64,000 nt of DNA from Roseobacter sp. SK209-2-6 (GCF_000169455.1 NZ_AAYC01000008.1:148345-212344); one strand, 5' to 3'; positions 17,533 to 26,351 are shown, numbered from the stretch's first letter. Numbers and translations are program-made. Notes: a model not told the origin generated them from the sequence alone.

Positions 17533-17568
17533 TCTGCCGCTTATGGGACCTTGCGGTCTCTTAAGCGG
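17533..17568 (-). promoter_or_regulatory. Stable hairpin overlapping the rpsQ stop codon
   Basis: On the minus strand CCGCTTAAGAGACC and GGTCCCATAAGCGG pair around a GCAA tetraloop; the TAA of rpsQ is inside the 5-prime arm. TTTTT follows the stem, but after a five-base spacer (CAGAC), so it may be a leaky terminator, a processing site or an mRNA stabiliser between rpsQ and rplN. Confidence 0.55.
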
Positions 17569-17791
17569 TCAGAACTTCCCAGCGTTTCGTTTTCGATTTC
17601 GGCGCGCATTCGATGATGCGTACGGTGTCGCCGACCTTGAAAGCGTTCTGTTCATCGTGAGCCCGGTACTTCTTGGACTTACGGATGGTTTTCTTCAGAA
17701 CCGGATGCGTAAAGCGACGCTCTACGGAAACGGTGACGGTCTGTGCGTTTGCGTCGGAGGTCACGACGCCGGACAGGATACGTTTAGGCAT
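17561..17791 (-). CDS. rpsQ: 30S ribosomal protein S17
   Basis: 76 residues. [18 protein letters not shown] and the KKYRAHDE signature identify S17. It starts 12 bases after the rpmC stop. Confidence 0.97.
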   Translation of the reverse strand: MPKRILSGVVTSDANAQTVTVSVERRFTHPVLKKTIRKSKKYRAHDEQNAFKVGDTVRIIECAPKSKTKRWEVLTA

Positions 17792-17803
17792 TCGAGGTGC
17801 TCC

Positions 17804-18004
17804 TTATTCAGCCGCAGCAGCGGCTTTTTCGTTCAGGATGGTTTTCACACGGGCAGCATTGCGGCGCGCCGCTTTGATGCCTGCTGTGTTTTCCAGCTGA
17901 CCGGTTGCCTGCTGAAAGCGCAGGTTGAAGCTCTCTTTTTTCATGGAAGCGAGCAGATCGCGGAGTTCATCCACGGTCTTATCGCGCAGATCATTGGCGT
18001 TCAT
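17804..18004 (-). CDS. rpmC: 50S ribosomal protein L29
   Basis: 66 residues. Helical protein with the L29 signature [21 protein letters not shown]. It is normally cotranscribed with rplP, but here rplP has its own terminator 3.8 kb upstream, so rpmC should start a transcription unit. Confidence 0.96.
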   Translation of the reverse strand: MNANDLRDKTVDELRDLLASMKKESFNLRFQQATGQLENTAGIKAARRNAARVKTILNEKAAAAAE

Positions 18005-18141
18005 CGCCTTTGTTCCTTGTCCTAAGCACCAGAAGGCCCCGGAGATGGGTCACCTTGTAACCTGGTGGGTTATGTATCAACCGCCCTAAAAGGACGGCAA
18101 AAAAGAATCACTGGCGCCACGAATGGCACAAGCGATGTGCC

Positions 18142-18170
18142 CCTATAAGGGAGATGGGGAGTGAGGGCAA
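18142..18170 (-). promoter_or_regulatory. Candidate promoter for the rpmC-rpmD block
   Basis: On the minus strand TTGCCC (18170-18165), a 17-base spacer, then TATAGG (18147-18142). The same TATAGG -10 and spacing occur upstream of rpsJ. The leader to rpmC would be about 130 bases. Confidence 0.5.
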
Positions 18171-18234
18171 GGGCGGAGGCTCCAACCTTCGTAAAAGCTA
18201 TTAGTAGCCTAGCCCCTTTTGTACTTCGGCTCGC

Positions 18235-18693
18235 TCAGGCCGTTGAATAGAATTCGCGAAACAGGCGAAGCTCTTCAGGGTTTGATGCGACAAATTTGAG
18301 AAACTTCTGACGAAACTTTTCGGCCTTCATGGCCTTGGGTAGCCGACTAAGCCAATGCATGTTGAGAGCGCTATCCGCCCCATCACGCCTAACGAGTGTC
18401 CGTGCCGTAGGAAAAGGGTTCTCTGCAAAAACAGCGCAAACATGATCCAGCTCTGACGGTGTCCAAAAATAGAGCTCATGCTCAGAAATCTGAACACATA
18501 GCTGAGCCCATTTTGCCCTACCTGCCTCCATCTCAGAAAAAACTAAGTGAGAAATCAGATGGGAAGTAGGGCGTGAAAACCATCCATCTTTGGACGCGCC
18601 ATACATATCTGGTTTCAATGTTCCAGTCGAAATGGGCACCATACGCCGCCCAAACTTGGGGAAATTCGCGCCCGAATGGTAGCTGACACGCAT
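18235..18693 (-). CDS. Hypothetical protein inserted between ribosomal genes
   Basis: 152 residues from the ATG at 18693, not recognised. It is soluble, without signal peptide or membrane helix, with several Trp residues and a helical, basic C-terminus (KAMKAEKFRQKFLKFVASNPEELRLF). An in-frame upstream stretch to 18846 runs into a GC-rich repeat and is not counted. The gene is visibly more A/T-rich than the ribosomal genes around it, which suggests acquisition. It is orphaned between rplP and rpmC and on the same strand. No function proposed. Confidence 0.55.
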   Translation of the reverse strand: MRVSYHSGANFPKFGRRMVPISTGTLKPDMYGASKDGWFSRPTSHLISHLVFSEMEAGRAKWAQLCVQISEHELYFWTPSELDHVCAVFAENPFPTARTLVRRDGADSALNMHWLSRLPKAMKAEKFRQKFLKFVASNPEELRLFREFYSTA

Positions 18694-18815
18694 CTTTTTC
18701 AACGGAACCCCCCCCCTTTTGGGATCACACCTACATTTCGCGATTTGGCGCTTCACCACATCACAATCCCAAGTCGGAAGTCGGACACGGGCAAAAAGCC
18801 CGGGCCGCGCCCGAC

Positions 18816-18867
18816 CCTCCCCACGGGAGGGCGCTATCGCACCCACCCAGGGTCAGGCACTGCCCTT
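18816..18867. repeat. Dispersed GC-rich intergenic repeat, copy A
   Basis: A hairpin CCCTCCC/GGGAGGG is followed by CACCCACCCAGGGTCAGGCA. By eye it aligns with copy B at 25923-25977, sharing the order CCTCCCC, CCCACCCAGG, GGCA and CCCTT. The flank at 18801-18813 (CGGGCCGCGCCCG) recurs at 28792-28804. Confidence 0.5.
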
Positions 18868-18927
18868 TTCAACCTTCAGTCAAACCAAAACAACCAGGAA
18901 GCTAAACGGAACGTATAGTTCGATTGA

Positions 18928-19248
18928 TCAAGCGTCTTTACGCTCTCTTTCGTCACGGCGCTTCTTTTGCTGATTGCTGTAGGTAACCATCCCCGCCAGA
19001 ATACTAGCAGCTAAAAGCAGTACTGGAAAAACTCGTTCTGAAAAATTCGTATCGAAGCCCAGTTCACGCTCGAGAGTCGTGGATAATGCAAAGAGAGGCA
19101 GGCAAACTACGAGTACCTTCAGTTGGATAAGCATGCCCCACTTAACAAGCCAAACCGCAAGTCTGAAGCCGTTCACCATTGTATAGAGCAAAAGTACAAC
19201 GACCCCAAGTCCAACAATGATAAGGAGCACGTGAAGAAGAAGTTCCAA
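18928..19248 (-). CDS. Small membrane protein, unknown
   Basis: 106 residues with three predicted membrane helices (about 4-24, 38-58 and 73-90) and a strongly charged tail (KKRRDERERKDA) that should be cytoplasmic. No family recognised. It is minus strand, downstream of the TIGR02466 gene after 56 bases, inside the interruption between rplP and rpmC. Confidence 0.55.
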   Translation of the reverse strand: MELLLHVLLIIVGLGVVVLLLYTMVNGFRLAVWLVKWGMLIQLKVLVVCLPLFALSTTLERELGFDTNFSERVFPVLLLAASILAGMVTYSNQQKKRRDERERKDA

Positions 19249-19304
19249 ACCCAGCGCCTCCTCTAGGTGAGAGGGAAATTACAACTAGGCCAAACGCTGA
19301 AGGC

Positions 19305-19925
19305 CTACTCCCAACGATAGTTGAAGCTGACGGAAATGCGCTCATCCTCGGCCATGTTCATTGGCACCTCATGGCGCAGCCAACTCTCCCACAACAGCAC
19401 ATCGCCCACGGTAGGCTTCATGTAGATGAACGGCTGCAGCTCGCGCCGCGCTTCCTTGGTGCGGGTGGGAGCTGCCATCATCCGGCCAGAGCGCGGATCT
19501 TCCAGTTTCAGCGCGCTCGCACCTTCCGGCATTGACACATAGGTTGTACCGGAGATCACTGAATGGGGATGCAGATGCGAGGAATGCATGCCGCCTTCGG
19601 GCAGGATATTGATCCAGAGATCCTCAAGCACCAGCTTGCGGCCATCGAGATCAAACTCCAGATCCTTGGCAAAGCTCATCACATGCTCATCCAGAGATTT
19701 CACCAGATCCGCAAAGACCGGAAAGCGCCAGGGCAGATCGGTCAGAGACGCATAGGAAGTATAGCCGGGATAACCGTTCTCCTCACACCAATCCTGTCCG
19801 GCCTCATCATCCTCAGCGATGACAATGCAAGAGTTTTCCAGTTCCTGCGCATCAATCTTGGGTCCGAATTCGGAGAGTTCAGCGCGGTAAAGACGGGTCA
19901 CAAAGAGGGATTCTATCTGGGCCAT
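19305..19925 (-). CDS. TIGR02466-family putative 2-oxoglutarate/Fe(II) oxygenase
   Basis: 206 residues. The metal site is visible as HSSHLHPHS (about 114-122) and a distal LRHEVP (His185), followed by ERISVSFNY with the arginine (196) expected to hold 2-oxoglutarate. This fits the TIGR02466/PF13759 family of double-stranded beta-helix proteins; phage and marine bacterial members are common, but substrates are unknown. It lies within the rplP-rpmC interruption, divergent from the DM13 gene. Confidence 0.8.
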   Translation of the reverse strand: MAQIESLFVTRLYRAELSEFGPKIDAQELENSCIVIAEDDEAGQDWCEENGYPGYTSYASLTDLPWRFPVFADLVKSLDEHVMSFAKDLEFDLDGRKLVLEDLWINILPEGGMHSSHLHPHSVISGTTYVSMPEGASALKLEDPRSGRMMAAPTRTKEARRELQPFIYMKPTVGDVLLWESWLRHEVPMNMAEDERISVSFNYRWE

Positions 19926-20032
19926 GGCTGCGGTTTACCCGATCCCAAGCGGGCTGGCGAGAGGGTTCATCTGCAGGGTTTTCACGGCGGTACATGATCC
20001 ATAGGATGGATCAAAATGCAAAGGAGCAGAGC

Positions 20033-20500
20033 ATGCGGTGGATTTTGCGGCTTGTGACCCACGGGGCGGCATTGGCAATCGGTTTTGCACTGGGCATCTA
20101 TCTGCTGCCCATCCTCACCGAACCCGAAGGCCCTAACCAGGCAACCTTGGAAGCAGGCGCTGAAGGGGCAGAGTTCATGGGCGCTTTTACCAGAGATCTG
20201 GCGGGAAGCGATTTCCTGCACTGGGGGACCGGCAGCATCAGCCTATCACCAGAGCGGATCACCCATATCGGAGAGCTGGCACCTGGCCCGGATTACAAGC
20301 TCTACCTGACGCCCGAATTCGTCGAGGATGAGGCGAGTTTCCTGGCCGTCAAAGACATCTCTGCCCGCATCGGTGACGTCAAGATGTTCAACGGGCTGAT
20401 CCTGGAAGTGCCGGAAGGCGTCGATATCCGCAACTACAACAGCGTTGTGATCTGGTGCGAAGCCTTCGGCGAATTCATCACCGCCGCAAAGTATCGCTAA
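20033..20500 (+). CDS. DM13-domain membrane-anchored protein
   Basis: 155 residues. A signal anchor or signal peptide spans 7-27, followed by a DM13 domain (about 45-154). Its marks are DYKLYLTPEF, a central GLILEVPEGVDIRNYNSVVIWC and the end FGEFITAAKYR. DM13 is a beta-sandwich module with a conserved Cys thought to act in redox or electron transfer; here the Cys is in VIWCEAFGE. The ATG at 20033 follows AAGGAG at ideal spacing. Confidence 0.78.
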   Translation: MRWILRLVTHGAALAIGFALGIYLLPILTEPEGPNQATLEAGAEGAEFMGAFTRDLAGSDFLHWGTGSISLSPERITHIGELAPGPDYKLYLTPEFVEDEASFLAVKDISARIGDVKMFNGLILEVPEGVDIRNYNSVVIWCEAFGEFITAAKYR

Positions 20501-20509
20501 CCGCAACCC

Positions 20510-20838
20510 CTAGCCGCCGATCACCGTCATCGCACACCCGGCATGGGCATTGGACATCCCCACATGATGCGGGTTCTGCACCAGATACCAAACAGTCTCG
20601 CCAGCCGCCCCGTGAGTGCGGAAACAGGTGCAGCCCTCCGCAGAGGTCCAATGGGCAGCATTTCCGCTGACTGAGACATTTGCCTGTGTATGCGGGCCAG
20701 TGTCTCTTTGCCTCTGCACTACCGGGGTTTTGTAGTTTGTGGTCGGCCATACATGGATGACAAATCCCCCCGGCCCATTTCAACACCGCCGCAGGCGGTC
20801 AACAAAGTCAGGACAGATATTGGCAGCAGTCCTCTCAT
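20510..20838 (-). pseudogene. Lipoprotein gene with a frameshift in a six-G run
   Basis: On the minus strand an ATG at 20838 opens a lipoprotein signal, MRGLLPISVLTLLTACGG, with lipobox LTAC, but the frame stops after 39 codons. The frame that opens just downstream encodes a conserved-looking C-terminal part containing SGNAAHWTSAEGC and QNPHHVGMSNAHAGC, and ends at 20510. The two join without a stop if one G is added to the GGGGGG run at 20766-20771 (CCCCCC on the plus strand). So the gene is a pseudogene, a phase-variable locus or a sequencing error. Function unknown; the mature part has three or four Cys. Confidence 0.6.
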
Positions 20839-21074
20839 CACTATTTACTCCGCCTCAAAACAAACACTGGATCCCTACCGGAAACAATCTGTGGAGATCC
20901 GGTAAACAGCATGAAGCTGTGCCGACGGAGGGCCGTCCAACAAGTTGACCGCCCTCTGGCATATTCACCACATCCCCCCCCAACACGCGTCCAAAACTCC
21001 TGCGCGCTTTTGGGTCACTACACTCTCGTATATTCTGTCCTTTCTATTTGCCCCCAAGGAATTCCATAGTCACC

Positions 21075-21704
21075 ATGAGAAGCTCCGACAAATTAGATGC
21101 AAAAATCGTAAACCATTACAAATCGGGCAAGTATTGGCAAAACCGCATGGACCTCATGTATTGCTCCTACTTGGATTACATTGTCCGAACACTTGGGCGG
21201 GACGCTGGCTCGCTGATCGATATCGGCACTGCCCAATGCCCCTATCTGGAATGGTTCGACTGGATCCCCAATCGCACCTCCTTTGACATGGTCCAGCCTT
21301 ATCAATCAAAAACGGTCACCGGCATCCAAGGTGATTTTCTTGATCACGATTTTGGATCTGCCTCATATGATATCGTCACCTGCCTACAGGTTCTTGAACA
21401 TATCCCCGAGCCCGTTGAGTTTTCGCGTAAACTGCTCAGTCTTGGGAAGACAATCATAGTCAGTGTTCCATACAATTGGCCAAAGTCAGCGGCAGACGAT
21501 CACATCCATGATCCAATAGATTATGAAAAGCTAACCCAGTGGATGGGGCGCGAGGCCAACTATCATATAGTGGTACAGGAACCCTTCCGTGGCAAAGTGG
21601 GTAAGCGTCTGATAGCCATCTACGACGAGGATCAATCTGCGGGCTATGGCCGCAAGCAGTTTAAGAAACGTATACGAAGAAACCGCTTTGTGATTGGGGG
21701 CTGA
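21075..21704 (+). CDS. SAM-dependent methyltransferase (class I, type 11/12-like)
   Basis: 209 residues. Motif I appears as LIDIGTAQCPYLEW (about 47-60) and the post-I and motif IV region as YDIVTCLQVLEHIPEP, which is the usual class I methyltransferase pattern; the glycine-rich loop is atypical (GTAQC). The substrate is unknown; many relatives act on sugars or small molecules in surface polysaccharide loci. The ATG at 21075 is preferred to an in-frame TTG at 21048. It faces rplP and is inserted in the ribosomal cluster. Confidence 0.78.
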   Translation: MRSSDKLDAKIVNHYKSGKYWQNRMDLMYCSYLDYIVRTLGRDAGSLIDIGTAQCPYLEWFDWIPNRTSFDMVQPYQSKTVTGIQGDFLDHDFGSASYDIVTCLQVLEHIPEPVEFSRKLLSLGKTIIVSVPYNWPKSAADDHIHDPIDYEKLTQWMGREANYHIVVQEPFRGKVGKRLIAIYDEDQSAGYGRKQFKKRIRRNRFVIGG

Positions 21705-21770
21705 AACGTATTGCGCGGCCCCAAAAAAAACTTACTGCAATCAAAGTTAAAGTTGAAAGCAGACCCGCTC

Positions 21771-21806
21771 AAAAGAAAACCCCCGCCCTTCACAAGGCGG
21801 GGGTTT
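21771..21806 (-). terminator. Rho-independent terminator after rplP
   Basis: Eleven-base perfect stem AAACCCCCGCC/GGCGGGGGTTT followed on the minus strand by TTTTCTTTT. It ends the rplB-rplP block. The stem may also stop the plus-strand methyltransferase transcript. Confidence 0.92.
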
Positions 21807-21829
21807 CAGATTTCAAAGGGTCGAAAGAC

Positions 21830-22243
21830 TTACCAGTCTTCGCGCACCACAACGCGGGTCTTGACCGGCAGCTTCATCGCGGCCAGACGCAGGGCCTCGC
21901 GGGCGATGTCGTCATTGACGCCGTCGATTTCGAACATAACGCGGCCAGGCTTCACTTTGCAGGCCCAGTAGTCCACGGACCCCTTACCTTTACCCATACG
22001 AACTTCGACGGGCTTGGAGGTCACCGGGGTGTCAGGGAAGATGCGGATCCAAACACGGCCTTGACGCTTCATGTGACGGGTCATGGCACGGCGGGCAGCT
22101 TCGATCTGACGCGCGGTGACGCGCTCAGGGGTAGTTGCTTTGAGGCCGTAGGTGCCAAAGTTCAGATCAGAGCCGCCTTTGGCTTCGCCCTTGATCCGGC
22201 CTTTGTGCATCTTGCGGAATTTAGTACGCTTTGGCTGAAGCAT
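21830..22243 (-). CDS. rplP: 50S ribosomal protein L16
   Basis: 137 residues. [12 protein letters not shown] opens it, with [21 protein letters not shown] as the L16 signature; it ends [11 protein letters not shown]. It sits at the A-site side of the peptidyl transferase centre. A strong terminator follows, so rpmC is uncoupled from it. Confidence 0.98.
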   Translation of the reverse strand: MLQPKRTKFRKMHKGRIKGEAKGGSDLNFGTYGLKATTPERVTARQIEAARRAMTRHMKRQGRVWIRIFPDTPVTSKPVEVRMGKGKGSVDYWACKVKPGRVMFEIDGVNDDIAREALRLAAMKLPVKTRVVVREDW

Positions 22244-22255
22244 ATCACTCTCTCC

Positions 22256-22966
22256 TTAGCGACGACCGCCACCAGCACCACGAGGTGCAGGGCCGTCCTG
22301 GAGTTCCTGTGCTTTACGGTCACGTGCCTGAGGATCGTGTTCCATGATCTCGCCTTTGAAGATCCAGGTTTTGATCCCGATGATCCCATAGGGAGTCATC
22401 GCTTCGGAGTGAGCGTAATCGATGTCGGCGCGCAGAGTGTGCAGAGGCACACGACCTTCGCGGTACCATTCGGTACGGGCGATTTCAGCGCCACCCAGAC
22501 GGCCTGCAACGTTCACCCGGATACCCAGGGCGCCCATGCGCATAGCGTTCTGAACGGCACGCTTCATCGCGCGACGGAAGGAAACACGGCGTTCCAGCTG
22601 CTGAGCGATCGACTCGCCAACCAGCTGAGCGTCGAGCTCTGGCTTGCGCACTTCAACGATGTTCAGATGCAATTCGCTGTCGGTCATTGCCGCCAGTTTC
22701 TTGCGCAGAACTTCGATGTCAGCGCCTTTCTTGCCGATGATCACGCCCGGACGTGCAGTGTGAATGGTCACACGGCATTTCTTGTGAGGACGCTCAATGA
22801 TCACGCGGGCAACGCCAGCCTGCTTGCACTCGGTCTTGATGAAGTCGCGGATACGGATGTCTTCCAGAAGAAGGTCACCGAAATCCTTGGTGTCTGCGTA
22901 CCAACGGCTGTCCCAGGTGCGGTTCACCTGCAGGCGCATGCCGACCGGATTGACTTTATGTCCCAT
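22256..22966 (-). CDS. rpsC: 30S ribosomal protein S3
   Basis: 236 residues. KH domain in the N-terminal half ([20 protein letters not shown]) and the C-terminal S3 domain ([24 protein letters not shown]). The Gly/Arg-rich tail is normal for the family. It overlaps the rplV stop by one base. Confidence 0.98.
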   Translation of the reverse strand: MGHKVNPVGMRLQVNRTWDSRWYADTKDFGDLLLEDIRIRDFIKTECKQAGVARVIIERPHKKCRVTIHTARPGVIIGKKGADIEVLRKKLAAMTDSELHLNIVEVRKPELDAQLVGESIAQQLERRVSFRRAMKRAVQNAMRMGALGIRVNVAGRLGGAEIARTEWYREGRVPLHTLRADIDYAHSEAMTPYGIIGIKTWIFKGEIMEHDPQARDRKAQELQDGPAPRGAGGGRR

Positions 22967-23346
22967 TAGGCTTGCTCCTCAACTTGACGCACCTTGATGG
23001 TGATCTCAGCGAACGGCTTCAGGATTTTGCCGAAACGACCACGGGCACGCGGGCGACCGCGCTTCATGGTCATGTTCTTGCCAACCCAGGCTTCGGCAAC
23101 GATCAGCTCGTCGACGTCCAGGTTGTGGTTGTTTTCGGCATTGGCAATTGCGGACTGAAGGCATTTCTTCACGTCCTGCGCGATACGCTTGTTGGAGAAA
23201 GTCAGGTCGGTCAGAGCCTTCTCAACTTTCTTGCCGCGGATCATTTGCGCAACCAGGTTCAGCTTCTGCGGGGAGGTCCGGAGCATGCGCGTTTTCGCCA
23301 TTGCTTCGTTGTCTGCCACGCGGCGGGGATTTTGTACCTTACCCAT
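22966..23346 (-). CDS. rplV: 50S ribosomal protein L22
   Basis: 126 residues. [20 protein letters not shown] opens the fold, and the exit-tunnel hairpin region with [13 protein letters not shown] is conserved. Residues 1-16 are the alphaproteobacterial N-terminal extension. Confidence 0.97.
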   Translation of the reverse strand: MGKVQNPRRVADNEAMAKTRMLRTSPQKLNLVAQMIRGKKVEKALTDLTFSNKRIAQDVKKCLQSAIANAENNHNLDVDELIVAEAWVGKNMTMKRGRPRARGRFGKILKPFAEITIKVRQVEEQA

Positions 23347-23349
23347 GAC

Positions 23350-23628
23350 TTACTTCCGCTTCGCTTTTTTGTCAGCGGCGTGACCATAATAGGTACGAGT
23401 TGGCGAGTATTCACCAAACTTCTGACCAATCATGTCTTCCGAGACGTTGACGGGGATGTGTTTGTGACCGTTGTACACACCAAAAGTCAGACCCACAAAC
23501 TGGGGCAGAATGGTGGAACGGCGCGACCAGATCTTGATCACTTCATTGCGGCCGGATTCGCGCGCAGCTTCGGCTTTCTTAAGCACATAGCTGTCGACAA
23601 AAGGGCCTTTCCATACAGAGCGAGACAT
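23350..23628 (-). CDS. rpsS: 30S ribosomal protein S19
   Basis: 92 residues. [17 protein letters not shown] and the motif [23 protein letters not shown] are classical S19. Three bases separate it from the rplB stop. Confidence 0.98.
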   Translation of the reverse strand: MSRSVWKGPFVDSYVLKKAEAARESGRNEVIKIWSRRSTILPQFVGLTFGVYNGHKHIPVNVSEDMIGQKFGEYSPTRTYYGHAADKKAKRK

Positions 23629-23631
23629 GAA

Positions 23632-24474
23632 TTAACGTCCCTTCTTCTTGGCGTGGCGCGAGCGGATGATCAGCTTCTGCGACGCTTTGTTGGTGTTGCG
23701 GGTCCGCTTACCCTTGGTCGGCTTACCCCATGGTGTCACCGGGTGACGACCACCGGAGGTCCGGCCTTCACCACCGCCGTGGGGGTGATCGATCGGGTTC
23801 ATAACCACACCACGAACCGAAGGACGTTTGCCCTTGTGGCGCATGCGGCCTGCTTTACCGTAGTTCTGGTTGGAGTTGTCGGGGTTGCTGACGGCACCAA
23901 CGGTGGCCATGCATTCCTGACGAACCAAACGCAATTCGCCCGAGGAGAGGCGGATCTGAGCGTAGCCACCATCACGACCAACGAACTGAGCATAGGTACC
24001 AGCTGCACGGGCGATTTGGCCGCCTTTGCCTGGCTTCATTTCGATGTTGTGAACGATGGTACCGATCGGCATGCCGGAGAAGGGCATTGCGTTACCAGGT
24101 TTGATGTCTGCCTTTGCGGAGGCGATGACCTTGTCACCAACTGCCAGACGCTGAGGGGCCAGGATATAGGCCTGCTCGCCGTCCTCGTACTTCACCAAGG
24201 CGATGAAGGCAGTCCGGTTAGGGTCATATTCAATGCGCTCGACGGTCGCGGCGACATCAAATTTATTCCGTTTGAAGTCAACGATCCGGTAAAGACGCTT
24301 TGCGCCACCACCACGGCGGCGAGAAGTGATCCGTCCGGTGTTGTTCCGGCCGCCCGATTTGGTCAGACCCTCAGTGAGAGATTTGACCGGACGCCCTTTC
24401 CAAAGCTCCGAACGGTCGATCAGAACCAGCCCACGCTGGCCCGGCGTCGTCGGCTTATACGACTTAAGTGCCAT
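23632..24474 (-). CDS. rplB: 50S ribosomal protein L2
   Basis: 280 residues. L2 supports peptidyl transfer and subunit association. [18 protein letters not shown] with its conserved His is present. It should be the first gene of its block, because rplW ends in a terminator. I could not find a convincing promoter in the 350 bases upstream. Confidence 0.98.
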   Translation of the reverse strand: MALKSYKPTTPGQRGLVLIDRSELWKGRPVKSLTEGLTKSGGRNNTGRITSRRRGGGAKRLYRIVDFKRNKFDVAATVERIEYDPNRTAFIALVKYEDGEQAYILAPQRLAVGDKVIASAKADIKPGNAMPFSGMPIGTIVHNIEMKPGKGGQIARAAGTYAQFVGRDGGYAQIRLSSGELRLVRQECMATVGAVSNPDNSNQNYGKAGRMRHKGKRPSVRGVVMNPIDHPHGGGEGRTSGGRHPVTPWGKPTKGKRTRNTNKASQKLIIRSRHAKKKGR

Positions 24475-24830
24475 GCTTTCTGTCTTCCGTTTAGCGTGCC
24501 GAGCCTTAGGTTGTTGTCTTTGGCCCAGCTATGTTTAAGGCCCCCGTAGGTGCCTGGGATATAGGGCCCCGAAGGTCCCCAAGTGATACATCCTGACAAA
24601 CGTAACGACCCCGGAGCGAATCCGGGGTCTACAGGATGGATGGCGTGTAGCAGAGTCGGGGGGAGGTGGCAATGGGGGGTCTGTTACTCCAAAAGTATTT
24701 TCCTTTTCATCGAGCGAATGCTTGTCATTAAACACAACCAAAGGCCTTTTCCTGAAGTCGAGCTCCCCTATAGTCGCATCAGCATCATTGCTAAATCCAA
24801 ATTCGAAAACCAGCTTTGGAGTGAACCTAA
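24475..24830. other. Intergenic region between rplB and a divergent hypothetical gene
   Basis: 356 bases with no credible gene. It must hold the rplB promoter on the minus strand. A perfect nine-base inverted repeat GACCCCGGA/TCCGGGGTC (24607-24629, five-base loop) is the main landmark. Closer to rplB, a GC-rich patch with a TTCG loop (24563-24585) could fold in the leader. A TATATC hexamer occurs at 24557-24562 read on the minus strand, without a good -35. I tested the repeat as a tRNA T-arm and rejected that. Confidence 0.5.
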
Positions 24831-25835
24831 ATGAAATTTCTCATTACGACTTTTTGCGCAATACTAGTTTTTCAACCATCAGTAACGAGAGCAGACACAA
24901 ATATGTCTTTCGATCCCGCTGTCGAAATTTTCACAACTCATTGCCTGGAAAACATAGATGCCCTACGAACCGCTCCTGCAGCGCTGAAGGAACTCGGCTT
25001 TATCGCATCCAACAACATCGTCTTTTCCGACGAAAGCGGGATGCAGGAAACGTTGATGGCAAAACCCGAGACAGCCTACGCTTATAGCTACCAGATAGAC
25101 GAGTTTGGTACGGTCCAAAACTGTGCGCTCTTGCTACCAGACACGACAGAAACACGTGCATTGCTTATTTCAGTTGTCAACGAACGCCCCAACCTTAAAG
25201 ATGTAACTAAAGAGGCACTTTCATACCTATCACTCGCGCCCAATGAGATCGCGGCAAATTTGGCGGAAGGACAGTTCTGGAACTCCAAAGAATACGGAGC
25301 AACAGGGATGAATCTCAGCCTTTTTTCGTCACTTCACCGCCTCGCACGCGATACCCCGATGGTCGCGCTATACGTCGAACGCAACCTGAGCCTCGAAGAC
25401 TCACTCTCGGCTCAAGAACGAGCTGCCCTATTGGGTCCGCAATCCAAGTTCGGCACACTCATTGAAGCACTGGAAGCGATTGGGTTAGCATACGCACCGG
25501 ATGCAAAGGCAATAATCGAAAATGCCGAAAACAATGGCTTCGAGGTGGAGTCTCATTTCGAAGGGGGATACAGTCTTTATTCCGAGGACTTGTCACTTGT
25601 AGATATTCAACTCAATCGCGAGACCGAACACTCGTTCGAATTTGCAATCTCTGCTGATTTGGACAGTCGGCTGAAACCAGAAGAAATTCGCCAAGCGCTC
25701 TATTCGGCTTTTGCAGCGGTCCCAATCTCAGATCAGGTCGCAGAGATTGTTTACAACGGCCATTCTCTGCAACTTAGCTTATACGAGGTGAGCCCCATAT
25801 TCGGAAACTATTACTTCGTCCTGAGCAAGCAGTGA
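24831..25835 (+). CDS. Secreted hypothetical protein inserted between rplW and rplB
   Basis: 334 residues, family not recognised. Residues 1-21 are a Sec signal peptide ending VTRA|DT. The mature part is acidic, with one Cys near residue 41 (HCLEN) and another in the CALLLPDT segment, and no membrane helix. The base composition is more A/T-rich than in the surrounding ribosomal genes and the gene points against them, both hints of insertion. A C-terminal part (VDIQLNRETEHSFEFAISAD) looks like beta strands. No function proposed. Confidence 0.65.
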   Translation: MKFLITTFCAILVFQPSVTRADTNMSFDPAVEIFTTHCLENIDALRTAPAALKELGFIASNNIVFSDESGMQETLMAKPETAYAYSYQIDEFGTVQNCALLLPDTTETRALLISVVNERPNLKDVTKEALSYLSLAPNEIAANLAEGQFWNSKEYGATGMNLSLFSSLHRLARDTPMVALYVERNLSLEDSLSAQERAALLGPQSKFGTLIEALEAIGLAYAPDAKAIIENAENNGFEVESHFEGGYSLYSEDLSLVDIQLNRETEHSFEFAISADLDSRLKPEEIRQALYSAFAAVPISDQVAEIVYNGHSLQLSLYEVSPIFGNYYFVLSKQ

Positions 25836-25922
25836 GACCAGCAAATCGACCGCTGGGAACAACTGCAACAATGCGCCGCTCCATGGGGCGGGACGGCGCC
25901 GACGCAGTTGGTCGCAGCCAAG

Positions 25923-25977
25923 CCTCCCCCCATGGGGTGATTCTTCACGCCCACCCAGGTGTCGGGCACCACCCTTA
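25923..25977. repeat. Dispersed GC-rich intergenic repeat, copy B
   Basis: CCTCCCCCCATGGGG, then CGCCCACCCAGGTGTCGGGCA and CCACCCTTAG. It aligns by eye with copy A (18816-18867). It lies downstream of the divergent secreted-protein gene and just beyond the rplW terminator. The upstream flank (25870-25915) is also rich in short inverted repeats (CCATGGGGCGGG, GGCGCCG). Confidence 0.5.
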
Positions 25978-25999
25978 GGATACAAGCGCTACCACAACG

Positions 26000-26030
26000 A
26001 AAAAGGCCCCCGCTTTGCAGCGAGGGCCTC
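26000..26030 (-). terminator. Rho-independent terminator after rplW
   Basis: On the minus strand GAGGCCCTCGCT, GCAA loop, AGCGGGGGCCTTTTTC: a long GC-rich stem directly followed by five T residues. It ends the rpsJ-rplW block 25 bases past the rplW stop. Confidence 0.9.
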
Positions 26031-26054
26031 TCAGTCTTGTCAAAAAGGCTGATC

Positions 26055-26351
26055 TCAGAGTCCGGTGGACACGTCGATGGTGTTGCCTTCTTCCAGGGTG
26101 ACATAGGCTTTTTTCACGTCTTTACGCTTGCCCATCTGGCCGCGGAAACGCTTGACCTTACCCTTGGTGATGGTGGTGTTGACCGCTTTGACCTTCACAC
26201 CAAAGAGGCTCTCAACGGCTTCTTTGATCTGGGGTTTGTTGCTGTCGATCGCCACTTCGAACACCACCGCGCCGTTTTCGGACGCCATGGTGGTTTTCTC
26301 GGTGATGATCGGCTTGCGGATCACATCGTAGTGTTCAGCTTTCGCGCTCAT
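26055..26351 (-). CDS. rplW: 50S ribosomal protein L23
   Basis: 98 residues. [14 protein letters not shown] opens it and [20 protein letters not shown] is the family signature. L23 lies at the exit tunnel and docks trigger factor and SRP. Start overlaps the rplD stop (ATGA). Confidence 0.97.
   Translation of the reverse strand: MSAKAEHYDVIRKPIITEKTTMASENGAVVFEVAIDSNKPQIKEAVESLFGVKVKAVNTTITKGKVKRFRGQMGKRKDVKKAYVTLEEGNTIDVSTGL

Noticed and set aside
20478..20786. A 102-codon minus-strand frame over the broken lipoprotein gene
   Set aside because: It is the third reading frame; the lipobox frame and the conserved cysteine-rich frame are better supported.
22972..24549. A 525-codon open frame antisense to rplB, rpsS and rplV
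   Set aside because: It mirrors the codon bias of the ribosomal genes, which are certain; the product has no recognisable domain and no ribosome site.
24607..24629. GCGAATCC within a GC hairpin, considered as a tRNA T-arm
   Set aside because: The stem is nine pairs with a five-base loop, not five pairs with a seven-base loop, and no acceptor or anticodon arms are found around it.
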